Under the pieces are notes generated by a model that made no database searches, was not told where the DNA came from, and saw nothing but the letters and a program-made list of their open reading frames with translations. Positions 26,546 through 35,633 of a stretch of DNA of 64,000 nucleotides are shown one piece after another (position 1 is the stretch's first letter; each line of letters starts with the position of its first letter). Location of the stretch: the NCBI RefSeq assembly GCF_002850255.1, contig NZ_CP022522.1, positions 191,049 through 255,048 of the forward strand, in the 5' to 3' direction. The position numbers and the translations under genes were made by a program. Source of the stretch: Pseudoalteromonas sp. NC201 (GTDB taxonomy: Bacteria > Pseudomonadota > Gammaproteobacteria > Enterobacterales > Alteromonadaceae).

Positions 26546-27202
26546 ATGAAATGGATTAAAGCGAGCTTGGTGCTTTTGACTTTTGCCTTATTGAATGGCT
26601 GTGCGACGGCTCCTAAGCAGGATTACAGCGCTTTTATTCAAAGCGATCCTAAGTCGATACTGGTGTTACCGCCTATCAATAATTCCAATGAGGTGGTTGC
26701 GCCTTACGGGGTCATGGCGACAGTGGTGAAGCCACTTGCAGACTCTGGCTATTATGTTTTTCCAGTATCTTTGGTCAATGAGACTTTTAAAAATAACGGC
26801 TTAACTGTGGCTCATGATGTTCACAATGTTGCGATAGACAAGCTCTATGAAATCTTTGCTGCGGACGCCGCCTTATACATAGAGATTCAAGATTATGGTA
26901 CGTCATACGTTGTATTAGATAGTGACACTACCGTAGCGCTATCGGCAAGGTTGGTTGATTTAAAAACTGGCCAAGTAATTTGGCGTGGTAAGTCAAAAGC
27001 GTCAAGTAGTGAAGACAGAGATGACCGTGATAGCAGTTTGGCTGGCGCATTGATTGGCGCGGTACTAAATCAGGTGATTGAAAGCACTTCAGATAAAGGA
27101 TTTGAAGTTTCACAGAAAGCATCACAGAGATTATTATCAGCGGACTCAAGCAGTGGTTTGCTTTATGGCGTGCGCTCACCTAAGTATGGGCAGCCGAAGT
27201 GA
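26546..27202 (+). CDS. DUF799 (GNA1162-like) lipoprotein
   Basis: 218-residue lipoprotein; start at ATG 26546, just after GGGAGA and one base beyond the upstream stop. Signal peptide with lipobox LLNGC. The mature protein shows the DUF799 pattern (SILVLPPINNSNEVVAPYG, DAALYIEIQDYG, VALSARLVDLKTGQVIWRG). The Neisseria homologue GNA1162 is an outer-membrane lipoprotein. Third gene of the operon; ends four bases from the convergent DUF4105 gene. Confidence 0.88.
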   Translation: MKWIKASLVLLTFALLNGCATAPKQDYSAFIQSDPKSILVLPPINNSNEVVAPYGVMATVVKPLADSGYYVFPVSLVNETFKNNGLTVAHDVHNVAIDKLYEIFAADAALYIEIQDYGTSYVVLDSDTTVALSARLVDLKTGQVIWRGKSKASSSEDRDDRDSSLAGALIGAVLNQVIESTSDKGFEVSQKASQRLLSADSSSGLLYGVRSPKYGQPK

Positions 27203-27206
27203 GCCA

Positions 27207-29015
27207 CTAATCCCAATAATAATTGAACTGTAATGAAAGTCGGGATGTTTCTGCATAGTCCCAACCAATCCTTACATCGGATTGAGGCGAAAGCTGGTTT
27301 GCGAGCTCAAGTTTGATATGTGCTGCGTGATGAGTGTTTTTCGAGATAGAGGTTCTGAATGCAAAAGAATTATTTAGCCTTGAAAGTAAGCCAACTTCAA
27401 TACCTGGGCTGAGATAGTAATTGTTATTTATAGAAAAAGTTTCTATTGTTGCGAGAGCAAATGTGATGCTGCTAGCATTTAGCAGATGGGCGTAGCCTGC
27501 TGCAGTATTTAATCCAACAAAAGCGCAATCATTACAATAAGCCTGCTGCTTTTCATAGCCTAAGCGTAGGCGCCAAGCCCAGTTTTGGTTATCAAACCCT
27601 TTTGCATAGCTTGGATTAAAGGACTCTAAATCCAGCACGTCAAACTTGTAAATATCTATGTCGTTATCAGCTAGCGCAAGTTCTACATCCAGCATTTCTA
27701 AGTTTGAAAATTTAACTCTAGCAGTGTCTGGAGAAAGCGAATCAAAATATGTCAATCTAAAGCCAAACCTCGCAGTATACTCTGAATCGGGCTGTGACTG
27801 AATGGCTAGGCTTACTTTCGACGGTTTTGTTGCCAAGTGTGGTGCTTTGTCACTTGGTGTTATAGCCGAGAGGGATTTCGCCTTACTGATGCCTGCTGGA
27901 AGCTTTATTCGTTCTTTTAGCAATACACGTTTAAACTCGCTGTTGCGTTTCTCGTCTCTTTCTAAGGTAAGTTGCAGCTGTACAAAGCTCATCAATACTT
28001 CAAGTAATATTACTTTTTGCTCAGTTGGAAGCTGTTGATACTTTTCATTATTGAAGTCTTTTTGATGGTGATAAAGATGGATTGCCAACGATCTGAGCTC
28101 AGGACTTAATTTTTCATATAGGTTGTAGAACTCACTGCTTGTTGAAGGAATATAATGAATCGCTGACACTAAAGAATTATCTTGGTGCTTAGCTTGATTC
28201 AATCTATCAAAAATAGTGACAGGGATCACCCAAGGCGGTAGGTCAGCCGTTAATGGCTTATCAAGCACAAGTTCAATAAGTTGTGCGATATGAAATGCGC
28301 AATTTTCGTCAGCAAAGTAATAATCAAATTGAGCGTTTAGTAATTCCCAAAGGTGTTTTGTAATAAATTCGACTTCATCTGGTGTTAAATTTAATTTGTA
28401 CTCCCAAAGGTCACGCAGCTCGTCCGCACTGTAGTTATGGTGATGATGAAAAAATCGCTGATCTGAAAAGCCAGCCTGATAGCCGCCAAATAACCCTCTA
28501 GCTATATAAACTAACCCATTTTCGTCCTCTGGAACGATTGCTCCATAATTGACACTCCGGTCTAACAGGATATTGTGAGCTGATTGAGAGCCGATTTTAA
28601 GTAACATATGCCCATACAGCGAGGCCGGGTTGCTCATGTATCCGGAGGCAAACACTAAGCTGATAGAATTCCAGTCACCTTCATTTTTCCATTCATCAAA
28701 AGCCACGCAAGCTGGCGCTTTTGGCAACGGAACGCCTTGGGATCTTAGCCACTTGGCTCGAGCCGGAAATTGGCACTGTGAACTAGGCTCACGTTGAAAA
28801 GCTGCAATAGTTGCATTAAGTTCGTTCGCTGGTGAAAATTGGGTGTGATCAGATAGAAAAAAAGAAGCTGATTTTATTAAACTGTGGCCATCTTTCTTTA
28901 GATGGAGAAGTTTTTGCCACGTTGTGTTTTGGGCCAGCTCGTTGGTATCAAAGCTTAATGTGGCTGTACTATAAAACAGTAAGCTGTAAGCTGAATATTT
29001 GAGAACGGTCTTCAT
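27207..29015 (-). CDS. DUF4105 (Lnb N-terminal-like) periplasmic protein
   Basis: About 602 residues with signal peptide, a DUF4105 domain in the first half (SISLVFASGYMSNPASLYGHMLLKIG, FADENCAFHIAQLIEL) and a C-terminal beta-rich half ending in LQFNYYWD, typical of an outer-membrane barrel. DUF4105 resembles a lacto-N-biosidase N-terminal domain with conserved Cys/His; activity is unknown. I chose ATG 29015, which begins MKTVLKYSAYSLLF. A GTG at 29051 is in frame but lies inside the upstream terminator hairpin. It follows the DUF3015 gene. Confidence 0.83.
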   Translation of the reverse strand: MKTVLKYSAYSLLFYSTATLSFDTNELAQNTTWQKLLHLKKDGHSLIKSASFFLSDHTQFSPANELNATIAAFQREPSSQCQFPARAKWLRSQGVPLPKAPACVAFDEWKNEGDWNSISLVFASGYMSNPASLYGHMLLKIGSQSAHNILLDRSVNYGAIVPEDENGLVYIARGLFGGYQAGFSDQRFFHHHHNYSADELRDLWEYKLNLTPDEVEFITKHLWELLNAQFDYYFADENCAFHIAQLIELVLDKPLTADLPPWVIPVTIFDRLNQAKHQDNSLVSAIHYIPSTSSEFYNLYEKLSPELRSLAIHLYHHQKDFNNEKYQQLPTEQKVILLEVLMSFVQLQLTLERDEKRNSEFKRVLLKERIKLPAGISKAKSLSAITPSDKAPHLATKPSKVSLAIQSQPDSEYTARFGFRLTYFDSLSPDTARVKFSNLEMLDVELALADNDIDIYKFDVLDLESFNPSYAKGFDNQNWAWRLRLGYEKQQAYCNDCAFVGLNTAAGYAHLLNASSITFALATIETFSINNNYYLSPGIEVGLLSRLNNSFAFRTSISKNTHHAAHIKLELANQLSPQSDVRIGWDYAETSRLSLQFNYYWD

Positions 29016-29016
29016 C

Positions 29017-29051
29017 AAAAAAGTGAGCACAGCGCTATTAGGTGTGCTCAC
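29017..29051 (-). terminator. Terminator between the DUF3015 and DUF4105 genes
   Basis: Minus-strand perfect 9-bp stem GTGAGCACA/TGTGCTCAC followed by six T; the T run ends one base before the DUF4105 ATG at 29015. It should limit read-through from the DUF3015 gene into the DUF4105 gene, so it may act as an intra-operon attenuator. Confidence 0.85.
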
Positions 29052-29060
29052 CTATACCAT

Positions 29061-29531
29061 TTAGCTTGCGTTACACTGAGCTGAATAGCTAGTCGAAACG
29101 CGAGTTTCTACGATGTTGTATAGTGCTTCAGCGTTATTTGCAGGCTGCGCTGCGTAGTCATTTCTGATAGCGGTTACAATGTCAGCTGTTGCTGCTGCGT
29201 CACAGCCACGTACTGCTAACATCGCAGACACGTATTCACCTTGACCTTCTGCAATTTCTTGCTCCAGTGTAGGGAATGTTTGCTGAATAAACATTGCAGT
29301 TTTTACTTCACGACCAGCACAAGATTCTACAGATGAAATCTTTGTAGAAACAGCAGTCGTACCAAGGTCCCAAATGATATTCGAAATTGCAGCAGCTGCA
29401 CCATTATCTGGGAAGATGATTGCACCGATACCACATTCTTGCCAAGGGTTTACAGAATCAGAAGCGTGTGCAGCTAGAGGGGCAGTCATTGCGCCAACGA
29501 CGATTGCTGCAGCTAGAGTAGTTTTAAACAT
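29061..29531 (-). CDS. DUF3015 family periplasmic protein
   Basis: 156-residue secreted protein: signal peptide of about 23 residues ending in AAHA, then a DUF3015-like body (NPWQECGIGAIIFPD, four Cys in the mature part). Function unknown. ATG start with AGGATG. A TATAGAAT -10-like element lies upstream near 29595. Strong codon bias suggests good expression. Separated from the following DUF4105 gene by a terminator. Confidence 0.85.
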   Translation of the reverse strand: MFKTTLAAAIVVGAMTAPLAAHASDSVNPWQECGIGAIIFPDNGAAAAISNIIWDLGTTAVSTKISSVESCAGREVKTAMFIQQTFPTLEQEIAEGQGEYVSAMLAVRGCDAAATADIVTAIRNDYAAQPANNAEALYNIVETRVSTSYSAQCNAS

Positions 29532-29711
29532 TTTACATCCTATAGTTGTTTTTATTTCGCCTAGTCTTCAAAGGCGGAACGGGATTCTATAGGTTAATTT
29601 TTAATTCCACAACAATAAACCTCCCACACTTGTAAATTTGTGTAAATGCCTCAGGCGGCTTTAGGCTACTGCTGCTATATTCAATACACTTGAATGAGTT
29701 TGGTGCTTATC

Positions 29712-30512
29712 ATGGCAATAATTAGTGAATTTAGACCCGGTTATTTTTGTTGGATTGAATTGTGTTCAAGCGACTGGCAGTCAGCAAAACCTTTCTATAG
29801 CCAACTATTTGATTGGCAAATTCTTGACCAGCCCATTGGTGAAGATTGTTATTACACCATGTTGCAAAAAGAAGTCGATGATGTCGCAGCGATGTATCAG
29901 ATGACCGCTGAGCAACAACAAGGAGGCATGCCTAGTCACTGGCTTGCTTATGTGGCGGTAGACAATGTTGATGAATGTCTAAACAAAGCCAACGAGCTCG
30001 GTGCTGAAGTGCTTGCAGGCCCTCATGATGTCCCAGGGGCAGGGCGGATGGTGATGTTAAAGGAGCCAGGTGGCGCGGTGTTTGCGTTATGGCAAGAGGG
30101 TGGCCATATTGGGACGCAACGTCATCTTGAAGCGAATACCCCTTATTGGTTTGAGCTAGTGAGTAAAAACAGCGCCAAAAGTCGTGACTTTTATTCCGCA
30201 TTATTTGGGTGGCAAATCGAAGTCAAAGACATGGGAAATATGGACTACACCTTGTTCAAAGTAAATGAGCAACCCGTCGCTGGCATGTTAGAAATGACGG
30301 CTGAATGGGGTGAAGACATTCCTCCGCACTGGATGGTTTACATTGCGGTATTGGACTGCGATAGTAAAGCTGAATATGCCCAAAAGCTTGGCGGAGAAAT
30401 TTGTGTACCGCCGACAGATATACCAGATGTAGGTCGCTTCAGCGTGATAACGGATCCTCAAGGGGCGGTATTCTCTATCATAGAATCTGCCATGGATGAT
30501 ATTTCAACTTAA
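29712..30512 (+). CDS. VOC family protein with two glyoxalase-like domains
   Basis: About 266 residues made of two tandem vicinal-oxygen-chelate domains: the first starts PGYFCWIELCSSDWQSAKPFYSQLF, the second PYWFELVSKNSAKSRDFYSALF. Such proteins bind metal and act as dioxygenases, isomerases or resistance proteins; the substrate here cannot be told. Start uncertain: ATG 29712 begins MAIISEF, while ATG 29694 is in frame; neither has a good ribosome site. Its stop overlaps the convergent gene by four bases. Confidence 0.88.
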   Translation: MAIISEFRPGYFCWIELCSSDWQSAKPFYSQLFDWQILDQPIGEDCYYTMLQKEVDDVAAMYQMTAEQQQGGMPSHWLAYVAVDNVDECLNKANELGAEVLAGPHDVPGAGRMVMLKEPGGAVFALWQEGGHIGTQRHLEANTPYWFELVSKNSAKSRDFYSALFGWQIEVKDMGNMDYTLFKVNEQPVAGMLEMTAEWGEDIPPHWMVYIAVLDCDSKAEYAQKLGGEICVPPTDIPDVGRFSVITDPQGAVFSIIESAMDDIST

Positions 30513-31237
30513 TGCATTTCTAATTCAATCACTTTGCCATGGCAAGTGGCGAAGCTCTCAGAGAGCCGGTTTAGAATAGTATCGCGCTCTCCACTACTAT
30601 TTAGCTGCTTGATAGACGCTGTTAATTTCGGCAGTAGGTCTTGGTGTTTACGATTGATATAGTGATAAATAGGATAACTCGCATCTCGTAGCCTACGCAC
30701 ATAAACTGTGGCGAGTCCTGACTGACATAGCGCACCAAGCGCAAATAAGTCATCAGCTAAAATTTGTTCTACATGACCTTTTTCAAGTGCTTGAAACGCA
30801 GAAACATCGTTAGAGACCGCGTTACAGGTCAACCTTTTACGCTGACAAACTTGCTCCGTTATTAAACTGCCTTGTATTACCACATAGTCTTGTCGGGTCG
30901 ACAAAGTACAACGCTCCTTCTTGAGACAAAACACCGCCATTCGCACGGTTGCAAGTGGTTCGGGTATTTGCAGTAAGTTAGGATAGGCATTTGCAATAGC
31001 GCTAGTGCGTCCTGCCTCCGCATCATAAAACCCTTGATCTACATATTCTAATCCGCGCTCACTGGGTAACACGACAAGTGTGGGCGTGATGTCCAAAGGT
31101 GCGTATATTTTTTGCATGAGTTGTGCGATTTGCTGTTGGCCAAGCTGATAAGCGACCAGCTCACTGACATTGATTTGGTAGGCGAACGTCGCCTTGTGGA
31201 TAAAGAAAAGCAAGAGGGTGCTAAGTGCGAGTTTCAC
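30509..31237 (-). CDS. Periplasmic solute-binding-like protein (SBP_bac_3 type)
   Basis: 242 residues with signal peptide MKLALSTLLLFFIHKATFA and a bilobal extracellular solute-binding fold similar to amino-acid binding proteins (LPSERGLEYVDQGFYDAEAGR, LATVRMAVFCLKK). No transporter genes are adjacent. In Alteromonadales many such orphan proteins exist with unknown ligand. Confidence is good for the fold, low for function. Confidence 0.75.
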   Translation of the reverse strand: MKLALSTLLLFFIHKATFAYQINVSELVAYQLGQQQIAQLMQKIYAPLDITPTLVVLPSERGLEYVDQGFYDAEAGRTSAIANAYPNLLQIPEPLATVRMAVFCLKKERCTLSTRQDYVVIQGSLITEQVCQRKRLTCNAVSNDVSAFQALEKGHVEQILADDLFALGALCQSGLATVYVRRLRDASYPIYHYINRKHQDLLPKLTASIKQLNSSGERDTILNRLSESFATCHGKVIELEMH

Positions 31238-31394
31238 AACATATCCTTACGGTTGTCAGAGTTATAACTGTAGCAAAGTTGTCAGAAAGTGAAAAAGTAC
31301 ATCATAAAAATGAATTCAGTCAGGATTGACCTTGAGTTTAGTAAACTCATACCAATTGTAATAGTTTGAGCATAAAAATCGTGAGGAGAAGGAT

Positions 31395-32060
31395 ATGACA
31401 CTACATGTTTTGGTGACCGGTGCTAATCGTGGGATTGGATTAGAGTTTTGTAAACAATACTTATCTCTAGGCTGCAAAGTAACTGCGGTTGTTCGCAAAG
31501 CATCGGCAGAACTAGAATCTCTAGGCGTGGATATCATTGAAGATATAGATGTTGCGACGGAAAATGGCGCGAAAAAGCTATTGGCGGCATTGGGCTCGGA
31601 GAAAATAGACATTCTTATTAATAACGCTGGGGTATTTCATAACGAAACACTAGTGGAAATGGATTTTGAAAATATCGACCACCAATTTAACGTTAATGCG
31701 CTAGGACCAATTCGAGTCACTCATGCACTGCTCGATAACCTCAAAGCAGGTAGTAAAGTTGCCATGATCACAAGTCGTATGGGTTCGATTGCAGATAATG
31801 GTTCTGGTGGTTACATTGGTTATAGAATGTCGAAAGCTGCATTGAACGCGGCGAGCGTAAGTATGGCTCACGAGCTGAAAAACCAAGATATTGCTGTTGG
31901 ACTATTCCATCCTGGCTTTGTGCAAACGCAGATGGTGGGATTTGCAGGTGATATTGGTCCAGATGTTGCGGCGGAACGTTTAATTAAGAGAATTGAACAC
32001 CTAACTATCGAAAACAGTGGTGGTTTTTGGCACTCCAATGGAGACACGCTTCCTTGGTAA
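31395..32060 (+). CDS. Short-chain dehydrogenase/reductase
   Basis: 221-residue NAD(P)-dependent oxidoreductase: glycine-rich cofactor motif TGANRGIG near the N terminus, NNAG motif (ILINNAGVF), catalytic Ser (ITSRMGS region) and YxxxK (YRMSK). Slightly short for the family but complete. ATG start after GAGGAGAAGG. Substrate unknown. Single gene. Confidence 0.92.
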   Translation: MTLHVLVTGANRGIGLEFCKQYLSLGCKVTAVVRKASAELESLGVDIIEDIDVATENGAKKLLAALGSEKIDILINNAGVFHNETLVEMDFENIDHQFNVNALGPIRVTHALLDNLKAGSKVAMITSRMGSIADNGSGGYIGYRMSKAALNAASVSMAHELKNQDIAVGLFHPGFVQTQMVGFAGDIGPDVAAERLIKRIEHLTIENSGGFWHSNGDTLPW

Positions 32061-32147
32061 TCAAGCTGGGCGCATCGTCGCCCCCTTTTCAGCCATCAGC
32101 CATCTAACTGTGCTAATATAAAGCAAATACTCAGATGGTAACCTTTG

Positions 32148-32519
32148 ATGGAATTACAACAAGATACCCCATTATCACTGCCGCTTTTTTTGTTAGACGA
32201 TAACATCGAGAATCGTGATATCGACTCTCCAGATGCTGAAGTATCAGTGATGTTGAGTGAGAACCTCCTTGCTCATTTGTGCCAAAACCCAAAAGAAGAT
32301 GAGAATATTAGCTTGCATATTGATGACTATGCGCTCAACAACATTAGTACGACAGTGACTGAGTTGATAGGTGCGGAACATCAGTTGCAATTGCTCATTA
32401 ATCGCGGGCCTATTCTCAGTGCTGTGCTGAGTACCAGTAGCGATGCATTATTTGTCTCGCCTCCAGTAGAAATGATGCCGACTTTTGATCTTGGGCTGGA
32501 TGACGACGAGGGCGAGTAA
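32148..32519 (+). CDS. Acidic protein of unknown function, coupled to cti
   Basis: 123 residues, strongly acidic (ends DLGLDDDEGE), no signal peptide or membrane helix and no family I recognise. ATG 32148 chosen over an adjacent TTG. Its stop codon directly abuts the cti start (TAAATG), so translation of the two is probably coupled. It may be a regulator or partner of the isomerase, which is inference only. Confidence 0.65.
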   Translation: MELQQDTPLSLPLFLLDDNIENRDIDSPDAEVSVMLSENLLAHLCQNPKEDENISLHIDDYALNNISTTVTELIGAEHQLQLLINRGPILSAVLSTSSDALFVSPPVEMMPTFDLGLDDDEGE

Positions 32520-34853
32520 ATGTCTAAACGTGCACTGTTTTGTGCGGTGGTTGTCGCCGTGCTTTCTGGCTGTGTGGCTTTGGGTGTGTCTAAATATGAT
32601 GATATGTTTGGACCAGAGCAACCCCAAGCACGAATCGAACAATATCACCAAGGCGGTGCACGTTACTTACAAAGCGTGAAACCCATTTTGGAGTCGCGTT
32701 GTGTGGTTTGCCATGGTTGTTATGACGCACCTTGTCAGCTTAAACTGTCATCTCCAGAAGGAATCGATAGGGGATTGTCAAAGGAATTAGTGTATGACGG
32801 CACGCGGTTGTTAGCACAAACACCAACCCGGCTGTTATTCGATGCCCAAACCACGACACAGTGGCGTGAGCGTGGTTTTACCCCAGTGCTGAATGAGCGC
32901 AATCAATCTGAATACAGCAACCTAGCTGGGAGTGTGCTTTATAATAGCTTGCTGTTAAAAATGTCTCATCGTTTTCCTGAGCAAGGCATCTTGGGTAAAG
33001 AGTTTGATTTCTCTTTAGATCGAACGCAGTCTTGCCCAACCATGGATGAATTTTCTACCCTGGCGAAACAACAGCCTCATGCGGGGATGCCCTACGGCTT
33101 ACCAGCGCTCACGCATGATGAATTCAAAACCTTGGAAGCATGGCTGCAAAGTGGCAGTAAAATGAGCCAGATTGCAAAGCCAAGTGTTGCAGCACAAAAA
33201 GAAGTGAAAAAGTGGGAACAATTTCTTAATCAGGACTCCAATAAACACCGCCTTGCCGCGCGTTATATTTTTGAGCATTGGTATTTAGCCCATATCCACT
33301 TCCCTCATCTGGATGACCCCGCGTTTTTTCAATTGGTACGCTCAAGCACGCCGCCGGGCCAGCCAATCGCACTGGTGAGTTCGGTGCGTCCGTTTGACGA
33401 TCCTGAGATCGATAGGGTGTATTATCGATTGATGCAAGTGCGCAGTACCATTTTGTCAAAAACTCACATGCCACTGGCATTGAACGACGCCAAGCTATCT
33501 CGGTTACATCAGCAATTTTATGCAGCGGATTATCACGTGGAGGAACTGCCAGGTTATGAGCCAGAGCTTGCAGCAAACCCATTTAAGGTATTCAAAGATA
33601 TTCCGGTTAATTCTCGTTATCAATTTATGCTGGATGAGGCCGAGTTAATTGTAAAAGGCTTTATCAAAGGTCCTGTATGTCGAGGCCAAATAGCGCTTAA
33701 TGTCATTAACGATCATTTCTGGGTGGCGTTTGTTGATCCTGAAAAAAATAGCAATGAAGCGGTGAACCAGCTGCTGCTTAAACATGATGAAGATTTGGTA
33801 CTACCTGCGGCTGAGCAAAGTAATGCTTTACCGCTTTCCAGTTGGGCGAAATACGCCACTAAGCAGCAGGATTACTTACGTGCCAAAACAGAGCTTGCAG
33901 ATAAGATGTTTGCCGATGGGCAGCGTCTCAATATGGACTTGATTTGGCGTGGAGAGGGGGAAAACCCGAATGCAGCATTAACTATCTTCCGTCATTTTGA
34001 TAGCGCAACGGTGGTTAAAGGTTTTATCGGCCAGCCTCCCAAAACAGCTTGGGTATTAGACTATGCCTTGTTCGAGCGCATTCACTACTTGCTGGTGGCA
34101 GGTTTTGACGTGTATGGCAACATTGGTCATCAGTTGATCACACGCTTATATATGGACTTTTTGAGGCTTGAAGGTGAGCAAAACTTTTTAAATTTACTGC
34201 CACTTAGTCATCGACAGGAAATTAAACGCTATTGGTATCGTAAGTCACACTTGAGCTTAAGTGAGTTTATCAATCGCAAATCACTAATCGGTGCGCCAAC
34301 GGGGATAAAATACGAAACGGACGATCCAAAGCAAGAGTTGTATGACAAACTACATGCTGTGCTTAAGCCGATTCTAAATAGGGATTATGACTATCAAGCC
34401 GTCGGCAAGCCACTGCAGGCACTCAATAGCATGTCCGTTAGGGCGATTAATTTGCTTCCTCAGGTCTCGTTTATTATTACTAAGCAAAGTGACGGTTCAC
34501 ATCAAGCGTTCTCGCTATTACACCATAATGCCCACTACAACATCTCCAGTTTGTTAAATGAAGAAGGGCAAAGAGCGTATACAGAAGACACTGCGACGAT
34601 TGTGCCAGGCTTTATCGGAGATTACCCAGAGGCAATTTGGTATTTAGAAAGCGAGGTAGCACAAGAGGACTTCGTCTCATCATTTAGCCAAATGAATAGT
34701 GAGTCTGATTACCGAGCGCTACGAGCGCAATATGGGATCCGCAGGACTCACCCAGAGTTTTGGCGTTACAGTGATTTAATTCACGATATTGCCAAACAAA
34801 CACGTGGCGTTGAATATGGTTTATTTGACTATAACCGGCTAGAAAACCGCTAA
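32520..34853 (+). CDS. cti: Fatty acid cis/trans isomerase
   Basis: Periplasmic haem enzyme that converts cis unsaturated membrane fatty acids to trans, stiffening the membrane under solvent or heat stress. 777 residues: N-terminal export signal with a possible lipobox (VLSGC), c-type haem motif CVVCH near residue 61 and long Cti homology through the C terminus. Length matches known Cti proteins (about 760). Preceded directly by an unknown acidic gene and followed by a strong UUCG-loop terminator. Confidence 0.93.
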   Translation: MSKRALFCAVVVAVLSGCVALGVSKYDDMFGPEQPQARIEQYHQGGARYLQSVKPILESRCVVCHGCYDAPCQLKLSSPEGIDRGLSKELVYDGTRLLAQTPTRLLFDAQTTTQWRERGFTPVLNERNQSEYSNLAGSVLYNSLLLKMSHRFPEQGILGKEFDFSLDRTQSCPTMDEFSTLAKQQPHAGMPYGLPALTHDEFKTLEAWLQSGSKMSQIAKPSVAAQKEVKKWEQFLNQDSNKHRLAARYIFEHWYLAHIHFPHLDDPAFFQLVRSSTPPGQPIALVSSVRPFDDPEIDRVYYRLMQVRSTILSKTHMPLALNDAKLSRLHQQFYAADYHVEELPGYEPELAANPFKVFKDIPVNSRYQFMLDEAELIVKGFIKGPVCRGQIALNVINDHFWVAFVDPEKNSNEAVNQLLLKHDEDLVLPAAEQSNALPLSSWAKYATKQQDYLRAKTELADKMFADGQRLNMDLIWRGEGENPNAALTIFRHFDSATVVKGFIGQPPKTAWVLDYALFERIHYLLVAGFDVYGNIGHQLITRLYMDFLRLEGEQNFLNLLPLSHRQEIKRYWYRKSHLSLSEFINRKSLIGAPTGIKYETDDPKQELYDKLHAVLKPILNRDYDYQAVGKPLQALNSMSVRAINLLPQVSFIITKQSDGSHQAFSLLHHNAHYNISSLLNEEGQRAYTEDTATIVPGFIGDYPEAIWYLESEVAQEDFVSSFSQMNSESDYRALRAQYGIRRTHPEFWRYSDLIHDIAKQTRGVEYGLFDYNRLENR

Positions 34854-34882
34854 AAAATGGAGTCTTCGGACTCCATTTTTTA
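34852..34882. terminator. Bidirectional terminator after cti
   Basis: Perfect stem GGAGTC/GACTCC with a TTCG tetraloop, extended by A and T runs on both sides. It ends cti and the convergent peroxiredoxin-like gene. Confidence 0.95.
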
Positions 34883-34892
34883 TGTGCTTTTT

Positions 34893-35519
34893 CTATAGTT
34901 GACTAGCTGCTTTGACCGCGGCTAGTAGCACACTTTCATCCAATCTCACTTTGTAATTTGGGTTTGCGTATTGAAATTGGATCAAGCCCTTCTTATCGAC
35001 TACAAATACCGCCGGCACCGGCAAGGCAACTTTATCGTTCCCCTCAAAATCAACAAAATTTACGCCCAACTTGTTGCGATAAGCAAGGGCTGTTTTATCA
35101 TCTAGGAAATAGGCGAGACCTAACGCTTGGCTCATACGCATTTCGTTATCAGACAACAGTTGGTAGTGAGGGGATTCAATTGTACTTTTTGCCAGCGCCT
35201 CAGGTGAATCTGGTGCGATAGCAATAATTTGTGCCCCCATTTTAACAAGCTGTGGTTCAATTTCTTGGATCCCCGCGAGCTGTCTTGAACAGTATGGACA
35301 CCAGCCACCACGATAAATCACCAGTACGGTGATATTTTCTTTATAGCGTGTCGGGAGGTCGACAGTTTTACCTGACTTATCTTTGAGTTGTAATGCAGGG
35401 GCATCAATGCCTGGAAGGAGTGGGCTTACTTGTTCAGGTGCTGCGGCGATATTAGTGATTTCAGCTGCGCTGACAAAGGCTGAACAAGCCAAAGCGAGCG
35501 ATAAAATAAAATGACGCAT
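34893..35519 (-). CDS. Exported peroxiredoxin-like (AhpC/TSA) protein
   Basis: 208 residues with a signal peptide (MRHFILSLALACSAFVSA) and a thioredoxin-fold AhpC/TSA domain carrying WCPYC (about residue 73-77). Such exported proteins reduce peroxides or act as thiol oxidoreductases in the periplasm. Single gene, convergent with cti. Confidence 0.9.
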   Translation of the reverse strand: MRHFILSLALACSAFVSAAEITNIAAAPEQVSPLLPGIDAPALQLKDKSGKTVDLPTRYKENITVLVIYRGGWCPYCSRQLAGIQEIEPQLVKMGAQIIAIAPDSPEALAKSTIESPHYQLLSDNEMRMSQALGLAYFLDDKTALAYRNKLGVNFVDFEGNDKVALPVPAVFVVDKKGLIQFQYANPNYKVRLDESVLLAAVKAASQL

Positions 35520-35633
35520 AAAAAGTTCCTAGGGTTTCAAGTTGATATCGACTCAGAAGACCTAAGCGCTGGCGAAAATCTTTCACTTCGGTATGATATC
35601 GCTCGTAATTGATTTCCATGAAGAGAGAGCACA

